A stretch of 64,000 bases of DNA, taken from the NCBI GenBank assembly GCA_019044685.2, contig JAGTXX020000015.1:806001-870000 (forward strand), in the 5' to 3' direction. The notes below the pieces were generated by a model that worked only from the letters and a program-made list of their open reading frames with translations, searched no databases and was not told the DNA's origin. Each line of letters opens with the position of its first letter. The stretch's first letter is position 1. The translations under genes were made by a program, and so were the position numbers. This DNA is from Nannochloris sp. 'desiccata' (taxonomy: Eukaryota > Chlorophyta > Trebouxiophyceae > Chlorellales > Chlorellaceae). Positions 36,008 through 46,110 of this stretch are shown here, piece by piece.

Positions 36008-38041
36008 TCACAGCCTGTGGGGAGATGAAGAAGCGGGGCAATTCTGTGGTCCTCCACTACCACCACCTGCTCCTTTCCTATTCCTTTTAGGTGTCCTGTA
36101 CCCACTAGACGTACCATACTGCTTCAGCACCTCATCTAAAGTCGCCCCAGGTGACCTTTCCCGTGGAGTGTCGCTTTCAAGGCCTTTGCTCACAGCGAGA
36201 GAACGCTGGGGTGACGACAAAGATACTTTGAGTGGGCACAAGGTTGTCTTTGTATTTGATTTCACATTTTGTGAGTTTAATGGATTTTCTTGCTCCGACA
36301 GAAGACCAGAGGAATCATCAAGGTCGCTCTCTAGATAAATACCTTCTTGCTTAAATTCTTCGTCATGAAAGTCCTCTATATCGCCAGTTAAGATCCTTTC
36401 CAGCACCACTGATGGTTGGCGGTTCTGATGCTGCTCATCTCCGGCTACTATCAACAAATTCTGAAAAGAACGCGCTGAAACCACTCCAGCTCCATCTAAA
36501 GCACCCTCTTTCTCCAACATTGACCTTAATGTGCTCTCAGGAACGGGTATTCCACACTCTGCGAGTGCAGTACTCAAAGTAGTCATGTTTAATTTCCCTT
36601 CATTTTTCTCATCGAGGCGATGAAACACCGCCGAGACAGTCCTTTTGGTCAACACTTTCCTCCGATCTAACGCAGCTGCTAAAAATTCATCGACATTAAC
36701 TTGGCCGAGGTGACGATGCGCATTGTCTTTCATGTATGCACCTACACAGACAGCTTCGTTAAGTTGAGCTACAAGCCCGGCAATACATTGTACATCTGTA
36801 CCGCTCGTGGCCACAACTCCCGCGCCATCGGTACTATCCCCACCATGGTCACCATGAATTCCATTAGTATTGCCAGTGTGTGTTGCTGCTACTGTTGATT
36901 GTAATGCCTTGGTTATATCAGCGACTCCAATTAATCCATCCTCGTCTGTATCTAGAGAATAAAATGTTTTTCTTAAATGCCCGATGGCGGCGTCCGACAG
37001 ATGGTGTGCTACCAGGGTCATTAAGAGACATGACAGTCGATTTTCACGTGTAAAGGCACGTAATCTTTCTATAATAGCTGTTGCAAGAGGGGAAGAAAGG
37101 CTCTGATTATTATTATCATCTCTAGCAGTATCAGAGGCCGCTGTGACGAGCCAAGGGTGTTGTGCTGCTTCGAGTAAAGTCATTCGTTGCCTAGGATCTT
37201 TGTTGAGTAATCTTTTAACGAAATCTGCTGCTTCGAGTGACACTGCATCTGTGGTCCAAGGCTCGTAGGCTAGATCTAGTTCTTGATTTTGAATTCTGTC
37301 GTAGATCACACTATCACTCCCGCCCCAAAAAGGAGGGTACCCAGAGATCAGAATAAACACTACAACGCCTAAAGACCATGCATCTGCAGCAGTACTATAA
37401 AAATCCCCTGCTAAAATTTCAGGGGCTATATAATAACTTGATCCAACTATATCTGTGACGTCTAGTCGGTCTTTAATAAATATAGAGAGACCAAAATCAA
37501 CTGCACGAACATCAGATCCATCGAATCTACCTTCCTCAGAACCCAATATACTCTTTAACAAGAAATTTTCAGGTTTAATGTCGCGGTGAAGGACGCCGCG
37601 GGCGTGGCAATGGGAAATGATGGAAATAAGCGTTTGGCAGGCACGAGCGGCATCTCCCTCGGTGAAATGCCTGCGTTCTATAACCAAGTCGAACAACTCT
37701 CCACCGAGACATGCTTCCTGAACGAGGAAAATATGCTCTGTATCTTCATAAACTTCATAAAGGGAGGCTATATTGGGGTGGTCGCACACCGCAGCTAAAA
37801 TTTGAACTTCATTACAGACGTCTTCAAAGCTGTATTCGGGGTGGGATTTGTCTAGAGATTTAATGGCGTAGATTTCCCCAGTTTGTAAGTGGGTGGCAGA
37901 GTACACGACACCGTAATGGCCTGTGCCAAGCACATTTTTGAGCGAGTAATCACTTTCAATAGATTGGTGTCGCCATGGCACTCTACTGCTCTTGCGTGTG
38001 CCACCACCTGATTGTTGTTCATGCATAGGGGACTGCGACAT
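36008..38041 (-). CDS. Calcium-dependent protein kinase (CDPK-like) with degenerate EF hands
   Basis: Ser/Thr kinase of the CDPK/CaMK group, 677 residues, single exon. The kinase domain begins near residue 33: Gly loop GTGHYGVVYSA, catalytic Lys in YAIKSLDK, HRDIKPENFLL, VDFGLS as the DFG motif, APEIL, and the C-lobe ending AAQHPWLV (about 295). A junction segment and EF-hand region follow. One loop is canonical (DTDEDGLIGVAD, about 365). The others are degenerate: GQVNVDEFLAAALD keeps only the exit part, and EKNEGKLNMTTL lacks the first Asp. A His/Gly-rich insertion separates EF1 and EF2. The C-terminal about 130 residues are acidic then Ser/Pro-rich, ending RTPKRNRKGAGGGSGG. There is no N-terminal Met-Gly, so no myristoylation site, unlike many plant CDPKs. 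Confidence 0.85.
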   Translation of the reverse strand: MSQSPMHEQQSGGGTRKSSRVPWRHQSIESDYSLKNVLGTGHYGVVYSATHLQTGEIYAIKSLDKSHPEYSFEDVCNEVQILAAVCDHPNIASLYEVYEDTEHIFLVQEACLGGELFDLVIERRHFTEGDAARACQTLISIISHCHARGVLHRDIKPENFLLKSILGSEEGRFDGSDVRAVDFGLSIFIKDRLDVTDIVGSSYYIAPEILAGDFYSTAADAWSLGVVVFILISGYPPFWGGSDSVIYDRIQNQELDLAYEPWTTDAVSLEAADFVKRLLNKDPRQRMTLLEAAQHPWLVTAASDTARDDNNNQSLSSPLATAIIERLRAFTRENRLSCLLMTLVAHHLSDAAIGHLRKTFYSLDTDEDGLIGVADITKALQSTVAATHTGNTNGIHGDHGGDSTDGAGVVATSGTDVQCIAGLVAQLNEAVCVGAYMKDNAHRHLGQVNVDEFLAAALDRRKVLTKRTVSAVFHRLDEKNEGKLNMTTLSTALAECGIPVPESTLRSMLEKEGALDGAGVVSARSFQNLLIVAGDEQHQNRQPSVVLERILTGDIEDFHDEEFKQEGIYLESDLDDSSGLLSEQENPLNSQNVKSNTKTTLCPLKVSLSSPQRSLAVSKGLESDTPRERSPGATLDEVLKQYGTSSGYRTPKRNRKGAGGGSGGPQNCPASSSPHRL

Positions 38042-38389
38042 CAGCCACCACGGCAGCTAGTACAGATTTCAGTTCAACAATATGTTCGTCCGAGAGAATG
38101 ACCCAAGGAATTTTTGAAATTTTGAAAATGGTATGTTCTAAAGAATTGCAGGGTATTTCCGCGTTTTCAGCGAACATGTTGGCTCGCAATGTTTAGACGT
38201 GCTTCATTTATGGCGCTGAAACAGGGTTTATAGCTGACGACGTGCAGGTTGGTGCCCAGCTTCGCGCCTCAAACTTGCAAGGCCTTCATACCTTCACACC
38301 GATTTTTGCGATTATGGATGACAGCTTAAAGGTAATGCATTATTTCAATACTATCAAAAGATCAAAAATTATTGGCGGCATTGCTAGAA
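38042..38389. other. Divergent promoter region CDPK / RavA-like ATPase
   Basis: 348 bp between two 5' ends. An open frame from 38242 overlaps the RavA-like start out of frame and looks non-coding. No TATA element or repeat is evident. Confidence 0.45.
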
Positions 38390-40625
38390 ATGCAGGGATC
38401 ATGTACGCTCGGGAAAACCGGGCTCAAATTGCCAGTGCAAAGAATGAGGGCTAGTCTTGGCGTTCAAAGCCAATACCAACGCTCAGGCATCCATGCAGTA
38501 TCTTTAAACATCCCTAGAAAACGCAATGTGCGTATTCAAGCTCAAGGAGATGGTGGGTGAACTGATCACATGCTTAAAATTCAATTTGTCTCCTACTATT
38601 CCTCTTGACAATGCCCTTTCAATCATTAAACCCTAATATCATCCTTAAATTTCTCGGAAAATGCAGGTGTAGGTACTTTTGAGCAGCGTGAAGCAGGCAT
38701 CAAGCTTCAATTAGAAGAGCTCAAAGACCGTGCCAAAGAATCTCACGCCGCTGCTCTTGCTGCAGCTCGCGATCAAGTCAGCGCTTCTGGCCGTTTACAA
38801 GACGAAGCTGCCAATGGGACTGCCCCATTACGTCAACGTATTGAAACTGCAATAGTAGAAATGTCTCAAGGGCTTATTGAACGTGACACTGAAGTCCGGT
38901 TACTGCTCTTGGCGGCACTTGCAGGGGAACATATCCTTTATATTGGCCCTCCAGGCACAGCTAAATCTGAATTAGGTCGTCGCTTGAGTCGACTATGCCA
39001 AGGCATATATTTTGAGCGTCTTTTAACCAGATTTTCTGTGCCTGAAGAACTGTTTGGGCCACTCTCAATGAGAGCCCTGGAAGAAGATCAGTATATTAGA
39101 CAAACGCAAGGCTACCTTCCTGACGCAACTGTCGCCTTCATTGATGAAATTTTCAAAGCAAATTCAGCTATTTTGAACACCTTGCTGACCATTCTAAATG
39201 AAAGGCTCTTTGATAATGGCGCTTCAAGGACTCATGTCCCTCTACTTTGCCTCGTTGGAGCGTCGAATGAACTTCCAGAGAGCGAAGAATTAGATGCACT
39301 GTACGACAGATTCCTCATTCGTAGACAAGTCTCTCAAGTCTCCCCAGCAGGGCTGTTGGAAATGTTATCTCGAGGTGGAGCAAAAAGACAAGCGGGCGCG
39401 CTCGGTCACCCAGGAGCTGCAAACCCAGATTCTGACCTTGAGGGCACAGGAGCAGTAGCACAATCTCGCGATAGAGATAGTGATACCTTCCAGCCTTTGT
39501 TAACTGTGGACGATTTCGAAATGACCAGAGCCAGAGCTGAAGCCGTCGTAGCAGTACCACCAGAAGTACTCAACGTCATAGCAGATCTCCGTTCTTATCT
39601 ACAAGATAAATGCGAACCTCCAGTTTATGTGTCCGACCGTCGTTTAGTCAAAGCTGTCGCATTAATGCAGGTGGCTGCCTACACCAGCGGCAGAACCGTT
39701 TTGGCGGACTATGACTGTTTATTACTTCGCCATGTGTTATGGCAACGTCCAGAAGAATGCGAGCGTATTTACGAGTGGTTGTTAACTGCGCTTGCAGCTG
39801 ATGATGGTATGCAACAGATGCAATATTTGTTGTCTGGATTATTTGGCAGAGCGTGCCGTGGGCTCGGAGATCCTGCCACTGTCGCCTCCCTGGCTGAAGA
39901 AGCGGGGCAGCTTCGTGAGACGCTAGTTAATAAATTACAAGCTGTGTATGCTTCTACGTTAGGTGGCCTTGCTGCTGGGCAGACGCTGTGGCTTGGAGAA
40001 GATGAAGCTGCTGCTGTAGGATCTGCATTGTTACCTAAATTGGAAAAGACTGTGAAAGAATTGGAGTCGCTCTTATTTGAAGTCGTTACTCTAGAGGTAA
40101 GTCATTGCTACTGATATATAAATTAATTTTAAGGTGGAGTACTGCTATTATTGTTGTTTAAGGGCGGTTTTAATTGTCTACGTAGTATATTCTATTATTA
40201 TTTATTTGGGATTGGGGTGGGGGGGGGGGGGGTGAGGCTTCTCTTGTCGAAATATCTAGTGCCAAGAAGAGGCCTTGACTCCATGACCTCTGTTCTTGGC
40301 ACTAATTTTTTTTTTTTTTTTTTTCTTTTTTTTTATACTTTCTATTTTTCCAGACTGCATTAGTGGGAGGAGCCACAGCACTGGATCTTGCGCAGTTGCT
40401 GCGTGGGCAATGGGCACAATTCTTACGTGGCAACCAACAATAAATAAGAAAAGAGATTAATAGGTGTCCATTAAAAAAACAAAATCCCGGGTTGTCGCCT
40501 CCTTGCAGGTGGCTTTATTGCAGCGTAGCGATCCTGTGGTACTAGCTGAATTGATGCCAAGGCATTGGTCAGATTTTGTTAGGAATGCGCCCATGGATCA
40601 AGTGAAGCCTCTAGGAACACGATAG
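38390..40625 (+). CDS. MoxR/RavA-type AAA+ ATPase, plastid-targeted, with two candidate last exons
   Basis: AAA+ ATPase of the MoxR group; bacterial RavA works with ViaA as a chaperone-like system. Exon 1 (38390-38552) encodes a basic, Ser-containing transit-like leader (MQGSCTLGKTGLKLPVQRMR). Intron 38553-38666 (GTGGGT donor, phase 1) leads to exon 2 (38667-40096), with a coiled-coil segment, Walker A GPPGTAKSELG (about 148), Walker B VAFIDEIFKAN (about 210), sensor 1 region CLVGASNELPES, and arginine-finger region ALYDRFLIRR. After the donor at 40097 there are two possible terminal exons: 40354-40443 (TALVGGATALDLAQLL..., TAA) and 40509-40625 (VALLQRSDPVVLAELM..., TAG). Both have proper acceptors and phase 0, and the two peptides resemble each other. 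Use of the first gives about 560 residues, use of the second about 569. The end given here covers both. Confidence 0.82.
40258..40303 (+). repeat. Hairpin in the RavA-like intron before the alternative last exons
   Basis: AGTGCCAAGAA (40258-40268) pairs perfectly with TTCTTGGCACT (40293-40303); a few more pairs (AGG/CCT) are possible inside the loop. It is flanked by a 14-base G run (40219-40232) and a 19-base T run (40306-40324). It lies 50 bp before the first alternative exon. Confidence 0.8.
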
Positions 40626-40844
40626 AAGATAAAAACAATTAAAAATTGAAACCTTGAAAAACCTTGATAAATGCAATGTGAAAAACTTTCTCTGTATAAC
40701 CATAAGTCAGTACATGCAGTTATTACATCATATTATATCAAATCAACAGCATAGCTTTCGCAAAGATCATGCACTCCATTCTCTCTCATCACACCTCGTA
40801 TAGATAGCCTAAAATTTTGAAGAAGAAGAAAATATTTCATTTTA

Positions 40845-41881
40845 TTATTCCCGCCGTAAGCTTTTCAAAATTTCCGCTGGGCTACTCGTTGGCCCCCCGT
40901 TCCCACCACCTCCACCAAACAAACCACTACCTCTAGGTTCCAACTCCACTTCTAAATCTTCCAAAAAGGGTGGTGGTTGAATACGGCCCCCGCCTCTCGG
41001 GACGCCAGCTGGGGCGTTCGGTGGCATTAAATTCTCCCAACTAGGACCGTTCGCATCTGGCGCCTTGGGGAAACCCACCACACGACCTCCTTTAAATCCC
41101 TTGATACTCCGTTGTAACTCTTCAACGCTAATTCCACCGACTTCTTCTACTTTAATCGATCTCAAGTCGCCGATATTCCCAATATAAATTTGTTGGACCT
41201 TCCCCTCGGTATCCACAAACTCATTATACATTTCTCCTCCCTTATCTACTATATACATGCCTACACGAGGGTCTTCAGTATCATAATAGATATTTCCAGC
41301 TTTATCAAACATGAAAAGTCGGCCAGAAGCGTCTTGAGTGGCTGCGAGAACGTTGCCTTTTTTTGTTTTTAGCAAGGCGATGCCGCGTTGGCGGTCTACC
41401 GCAGAAAGAGGGACGCCTGCTTTGATGAAGCCGTACCATGCAGCGGTACCAGCAAACATGATGGCGGCAAGTCCACGGCGGGAGATGTTGATGTTGAGCT
41501 GTTCTGCAGGGGGTGGGGGCGGCGGCGGGGGAGGAGGGGGCGGTGGTGGTGGGGTGCGAGCGGGCGGGGCAGCAGGTAAGTTGCGACGTTGGTTTGTTTG
41601 TTGCTGAGGTCGAAATTCAGCCCTGAGGTATCAGTTGAGAAATAATGGGTTAGTTAAGAGCTCAAGGTAACTAGAATTGATCTATAATTGTGCTAATAAT
41701 ATGTTCTGTGTGCTCACCGAGCGGGGATGAATTTAGTTGAGCGACGAGCAGGTCTAAAGCGAGTTGCTGTTCGCAAGTTGGATGCGTCACATGCTTCCGA
41801 TACTAGATACGATGTGCTGGAATTAGGTGCTTGAGCTGAAAGCCCACGGTTTATGGAGGGTCCTAACATGGCAAAAAGCAT
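40845..41881 (-). CDS. Plastid protein of unknown function with poly-Pro leader and twin-Arg hydrophobic segment
   Basis: Two exons: 41881-41718 and 41622-40845, intron 41717-41623 (GTGAGC...CCTCAG, phase 2), 313 residues. Exon 1 encodes a Ser/Arg-rich leader with few acidic residues (transit-like). Then comes a run of about 14 Pro, followed by ISRRGLAAIMFAGTAAWYGF. The Arg-Arg followed by a hydrophobic stretch resembles a thylakoid Tat signal, or a membrane anchor. The rest is a beta-like region with repeated short strands (GNVLAATQDASGRLFMF, GNIYYDTEDPRVGMYIV, GEMYNEFVDTEGKVQQIYI), a helical SVEELQRSIKGF segment, and a Pro/Gly-rich C-terminus. I do not recognise the family. It is head-to-head with the lumenal FKBP20-2 gene, only 232 bp apart, which supports a thylakoid role. 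Confidence 0.75.
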
Positions 41882-42113
41882 GCAATGCAATCTCAAAATT
41901 TTCGGGAATAATTTAACCTGTGTCGCGTCTCAGGGGCGTTGATTGTATTTATTTAATAAATTGAATATGCTGCATGCTTGCTGAATTGTTGAAATTAAGG
42001 GTCTTAACTTGGCCAGTCCTCAGTTTGAAAAAATCTGGAGAAGAAGGAATTATTTAAAGATAAAAGGACTTGAGAACAAAATTTTGTCCGATATAGAAAT
42101 TTTGGTAGTAAAT

Positions 42114-43006
42114 ATGCAGCTTCAGGCAACCAGCACTGGCCTTCGGGCACCACATCTCCCCATATTATCTCGCCATGTATATGAAACAAGCAGATATGCT
42201 CCTAGGTAAGAGCTTATTTCTGTATACAAATCGCCGTTAAATGCAATGTTTCTTTTATTATAACACCGATCTTTACATTTTACAGGCGTAATGTCCACTG
42301 CGCAAGCTACTCTAGCAGCCAAGATAATGATCACTCCACAATTCCCGCCACAGCTGCGCTCACTAGACGCGCTCTCTTTGGGGGTGCAGTAGCCCTTGGT
42401 GCTGCAATCTCTAACCCCCCTGCATATGCAGATACCACTAGCGTTATTGATGGCCAGGGTCAAACCCGAGTTCTCCCAATCACCTCAGAAGAAGACCTCT
42501 CAATCCCTGAAAGACAAGTTTTAGAATATAACAAACGAACACAACGTCAAAATTCTGCCCCTCCTGACTTCCCTTTATTCGTCCGTGAAGGCTTTGACAT
42601 GACTGTGTTGACCCCAGAAGGGTATCAGGTAACTTCTGAAGGTATTATTTACAAAGATTACGCGGAAGGTACTGGTAATTTACCAGAAGAAGGCCAACAG
42701 GTCACATTCGACTACACTGCGTACAATGAGTCTGCTGCCGTAATTGATAGCAGCTATAGAAAAGGACAGCCAGCACAGACGCGTATTGGTATCCAAGGAC
42801 TTATCCCTGGGTTTGAAATGGGTATTCGTACGATGAAACCAGGTGGAAAGCGTCGTATTGTTGTACCTCCAGAGCTTGGGCCACCTGTCGGGCCATCAAC
42901 TTTTTTTTCGGCAAAGCAATTTGAAGTGTTTGATGTGGAGTTGAGAGCGGCAAAGACGTGTGTAAGGCGTACTGTAGGCATGTTCTCAGATGTAGTTTGT
43001 GAATAG
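42114..43006 (+). CDS. FKBP20-2: Thylakoid-lumen FKBP-type peptidyl-prolyl isomerase, FKBP20-2-like
   Basis: Immunophilin linked in Arabidopsis to photosystem II supercomplex accumulation. Exons 42114-42205 and 42286-43006 join across an 80-bp intron (GTAAGA...TTTTACAG, phase 2); 270 residues. A transit-like leader is followed by a Tat signal: TRRALFGGAVALGAAI ending in AYA before Asp. The FKBP domain (about 155-255) shows GQQVTFDYTAYNESAAVID, GLIPGFEMGIRTMKPGGKRR and IVVPPELGPPVGPSTFF. The last residues, KTCVRRTVGMFSDVVCE, carry the two C-terminal Cys that are the hallmark of FKBP20-2 and are redox-active in the Arabidopsis protein. Several aromatic active-site residues of canonical FKBPs are absent, as in other lumenal members, so isomerase activity may be weak. 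Confidence 0.9.
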
Positions 43007-43268
43007 AAAGCTTTTATTCTTATATTTCGTTAAAATTTAAATCTCTTATATATAAAGAAAACTAAAGAAAGAAACTTGAAGCACACGTCAGTCTTCTAAA
43101 CTTTTTTTTTTTGGCAAAAGCTAGAAAGAGAAGAGTTCGTATCCTTAATTCTTTGATTAATTGTTTATCAAAATAGAGAACAAACACAGTTTCATTCATT
43201 TCCAATACAAAATGGCGAGGAATGACAGGACCAGCAAATCGTCGAAAGCTTATTCATTTAAAAAATAA

Positions 43269-44115
43269 TTAATGCAAGACAATGAGGGGAGAGGTACAGT
43301 GTGTAGTACAATATTTGGTGGTAGATCCCAAGAAGAACTCAGAAATAGCACCCCTTTGGTGCTTGGCCATGCATACAGCAGCAGCGTTCAAGGCAGTGGC
43401 TCTTTTCACAATAGCCTCACCTGAAGAAAAGAGAAAGACATTTTAAAAATTAAAGACGACCGTCGGAACTCACTCAATTTTTTGTAAATTCAATCAGACC
43501 AATTTAGATTAAATCAAGGGGTTTAAACTTACCAATGCTATCCGCATCTGTCAAGAAGTGCACGATCTCCACTTGATAAGGGATGTTCCTTGATGCAAGT
43601 TTAGTAACAAAGCGCGATTTCATCATCTCTTTAGCTTCGGAAATGTGTTTCAGGTCGGTGGCTGGGTCAGGGTCAACTGTGACGATGCTATCCATGGCAA
43701 ACCCACCAATGACTTCTGGCATGGGAACAGGGATGACATGGAGCAAATGGAATTCATCACCCTCTCGGTAGAGATTTTCGATAGCCCACTCAAGGACCTT
43801 CTCGGATGCCTGCATTGGGTTGAAAAATATCAGAGATTAGCTATAGAACATGTAGTTACAAGTCGCAGGGACCGAATCTTATCAAAGAGAATAGCATCTT
43901 ATGATGATTTAGGATCAATGTGAAGCCTCAAAGATGGTCTATTTGAGGAGAAAAAGAGGCCAATCTCAGTCTGAGTTGCTGTCATTGTCAAGTGAAGAAG
44001 CACGCCAATTTCCATCTCGACAGCAAGGCTGACAGGGTCAGCTTTTTCATACAAATGATCAAATAGTTAGACTTACGTCAGTGTTGTCCACTGCGATGAG
44101 GATATTACGAGGCAT
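43269..44115 (-). CDS. Universal stress protein (USP) family
   Basis: Small alpha/beta nucleotide-binding protein of the USP family. Three exons: 44115-44077, 43809-43533 and 43420-43269, with introns 44076-43810 (267 bp, GTAAGT, phase 0) and 43532-43421 (112 bp, GTAAGT, phase 1); 155 residues, the usual length. It begins MPRNILIAVDNTDASEKVLE, the standard first strand with the conserved Asp. The middle holds FHLLHVIPVP. The C-terminus shows AAAVCMAKHQRGAISEFFLGSTTKYCTTHCTSPLIVLH, matching the G-x(2)-G-x(9)-G-[ST] ATP-binding region only partly (one Gly position is not obvious). Targeting looks cytosolic. Confidence 0.87.
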
Positions 44116-44919
44116 AGTTAATTAAATGCAATTAGTTAGTAGCTTATATTTCGGTGCGCAGGCGTAGGGCGCTGGATCGGATTACAGGTAATTGGGGGAA
44201 ACAATCTGCTTTTAATATATAGCATATAAACATTGCAGCGTTGGGTTTAAAGACGCAGCCTACCGAGCGGAAGCGTGCCAGCGTGGCAGAATTTTGCTAG
44301 AAAGTCGCCGGAAGAGCACAGATAAAACTACTAGCCACTTAGATCATTTACTGCAATAATTTCATGCCCAAGAGATGCAGTGTGATAGTGAAGGGATTAT
44401 CATAGCAGTTCTCGTGAAAATCTTCAGAGAAAAGCCTATATATATAATACTTTACAGGCCGTCGCCGTCCACCGCTCCGGTAAATAACTTCGCACGCTCA
44501 TGCCCTGAACAGGTGGCTACGCCGGCCTGGCAATTTCTTCATAGCATTCAATAACGATGAGCTATGCTGGAAAACGGAACATATAATCACTTCACTAAGT
44601 CTGCCCATACCTGCCCTTCAGCCACTTCTTTCTTTGAAAGCCACAGACAAAATGGAGGCGGGCTTAAACCAATGCAATTCAAATCAGGCGATTATAGAAA
44701 TCACGATAAACATAAATTGTCTTCTCCTTCGCTGCCTGAAGGAGCACCCAAAACGCGCATGCATCATACGCAATAAAATTTTTCTATATACTATATTGTT
44801 GTTTCTCGCCGAGTGAAGCTTCTAGGCGCTATAATATATTAAAGGAGAGCATTTACGTGCCTCTCCTCCTCCCTTGGCCGCTTTTTTATAGTCAGGCTTT
44901 GTGGATTTCATCTACCGCC
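44116..44919. other. Divergent intergenic region USP / NUMOD3
   Basis: 804 bp holding two promoters. TATA-like elements occur at 44437-44447 (TATATATATAA) and 44831-44839 (TATAATATA). Open frames at 44564-44816 overlap each other without coding character. No RNA gene found. Confidence 0.45.
44829..44846 (+). promoter_or_regulatory. TATA-like element upstream of NUMOD3 gene
   Basis: GCTATAATATATTAAAGG lies about 75-90 bp before the ATG at 44920, a fitting distance for a core promoter. Sequence evidence only. Confidence 0.3.
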
Positions 44920-46110
44920 ATGCCTGCTGCATTTAGCCAACGATTAGGAGCCTCGGTGCGGCTAGCGCAGCCCTCCACATCCTTGAGCTTACCTTCGCTA
45001 TTATTAACATCTGCATCTAAAAGTTCAGCTCACCGGCGACGTCTTTGGTGTGCTGCAATTGCTTACGATGACCGCTCTACTTCTGTGGCTGCTCTTCCTA
45101 AAGTGCCTGCTCCATCCACAACCCTACCCCTAACCAATGGCGAGGTCGTTGTAGAGAGAGCAGAGCATGAGGTTCCGGAAGGTGTAGGTGATAAAGAGCG
45201 CACTCGTCGTATGAAAATTAGTGCTGCTAATAGAGGTCGCACGCCTTGGAATAAAGGTCGTAGTTTACCCGAAAGCGTCCGTGAGAAAATCAGGCAACGC
45301 ACCTTTGAGGCTATGCAACGACCAGACGTTCGTGCTCGTATGGCTGAAGCCAACCAGCACCGCCCTCCTCACCGCCAAGAAGTCAAAGATCGAATCCGGT
45401 CTGTTCTCAAAGAGCGAGTTGCAGAAGCCAAGGCCGTAATTTCTGCAGAAGCAAGTAAAATCTTGGTAGCTATGGCAGCAAGTAGTGATCCCGTTGAACG
45501 TGCCATGTCTGAACAAGAAGATGCCGTTGAAATCGTTTCGAGAGTTACTTGGCGTTTCATCAAAAGAGATTTTGAGACGACATTTGAAAAGTGGGAAAAG
45601 AATGATTGTGGCTTTAGAACCTATATGGTGACACGATTTGCTGAATTAGCTGAAAGAGGGATAAAACGGCGGGCTGCTTCTGGAGCTATTCGTCGCAAAT
45701 CGGCTACAAAATCCTCTTCTGGAAAGGTGAGGAGAGCGGTGGCGACTCAGAAAAAGTTGCAAGATGCAAAAGAAAAGTTGGCTCAAGCAGAGACAGCATT
45801 AGCAAATGTACTTCCCATGAAGCCAAAGCTCGCTGGAAATCCTGAAGCGTTGCAAAAAGTGATCAATATTGAAGCTGCTGTGCCCAAACTTAGAGACCAG
45901 GTGGCTGCCTTGCAAGACGCTATGGCCCCATTGCAACAGTATTTGACTCCCACACCTACCTCAGCAGCTGGATTTGTGATGCAACAGCAAGCAGCAGCAG
46001 CTGCTGAAACTGCAGCAGAAAAGGCAATCGAAACTGCAGCGGTGGCTGAAGCAGCGCAGGCAGCAATGGTAAGGAATGGATCGAGTACAAATGTGCATGC
46101 TCAGCGGTAA
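44920..46110 (+). CDS. NUMOD3-motif protein, probably plastid-targeted
   Basis: Single exon, 396 residues, started at the first ATG (44920); a longer frame exists upstream but has no ATG. The N-terminus is Ser/Leu/Arg-rich with few acidic residues (MPAAFSQRLGASVRLAQPST), consistent with a transit peptide. NUMOD3 DNA-binding motif: KISAANRGRTPWNKGRSLPE (about 107-126). The same motif occurs in homing endonucleases and in some plant nuclear-encoded proteins, but no nuclease domain is visible here. The central region is basic (KRRAASGAIRRKS), then a long coiled-coil, then an Ala/Gln-rich C-terminus. I infer a nucleic-acid-binding organellar protein. A decayed fragment of this gene lies at 49724-49862. 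Confidence 0.72.
   Translation: MPAAFSQRLGASVRLAQPSTSLSLPSLLLTSASKSSAHRRRLWCAAIAYDDRSTSVAALPKVPAPSTTLPLTNGEVVVERAEHEVPEGVGDKERTRRMKISAANRGRTPWNKGRSLPESVREKIRQRTFEAMQRPDVRARMAEANQHRPPHRQEVKDRIRSVLKERVAEAKAVISAEASKILVAMAASSDPVERAMSEQEDAVEIVSRVTWRFIKRDFETTFEKWEKNDCGFRTYMVTRFAELAERGIKRRAASGAIRRKSATKSSSGKVRRAVATQKKLQDAKEKLAQAETALANVLPMKPKLAGNPEALQKVINIEAAVPKLRDQVAALQDAMAPLQQYLTPTPTSAAGFVMQQQAAAAAETAAEKAIETAAVAEAAQAAMVRNGSSTNVHAQR

Noticed and set aside
38242..38454. 70-codon frame overlapping the RavA-like first exon
   Set aside because: Out of frame with the transit-peptide exon, which is supported by the phase of its intron. It could at most be an upstream frame in the leader.
40258..40303. Inverted repeat as the end of a transposon
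   Set aside because: Arms are only 24 bases apart and there is no room for an element; a hairpin is simpler.
42754..42981. Minus-strand open frame inside FKBP20-2
   Set aside because: Shadow of a well-supported exon.
44429..44560. GC-rich patch as a possible tRNA or small RNA gene
   Set aside because: No B-box (GGTTCGA-like) sequence and no cloverleaf could be drawn.
44564..44816. Short open frames in the USP/NUMOD3 intergenic region
   Set aside because: Overlap each other in two frames and show no coding bias; more likely promoter and leader sequence.
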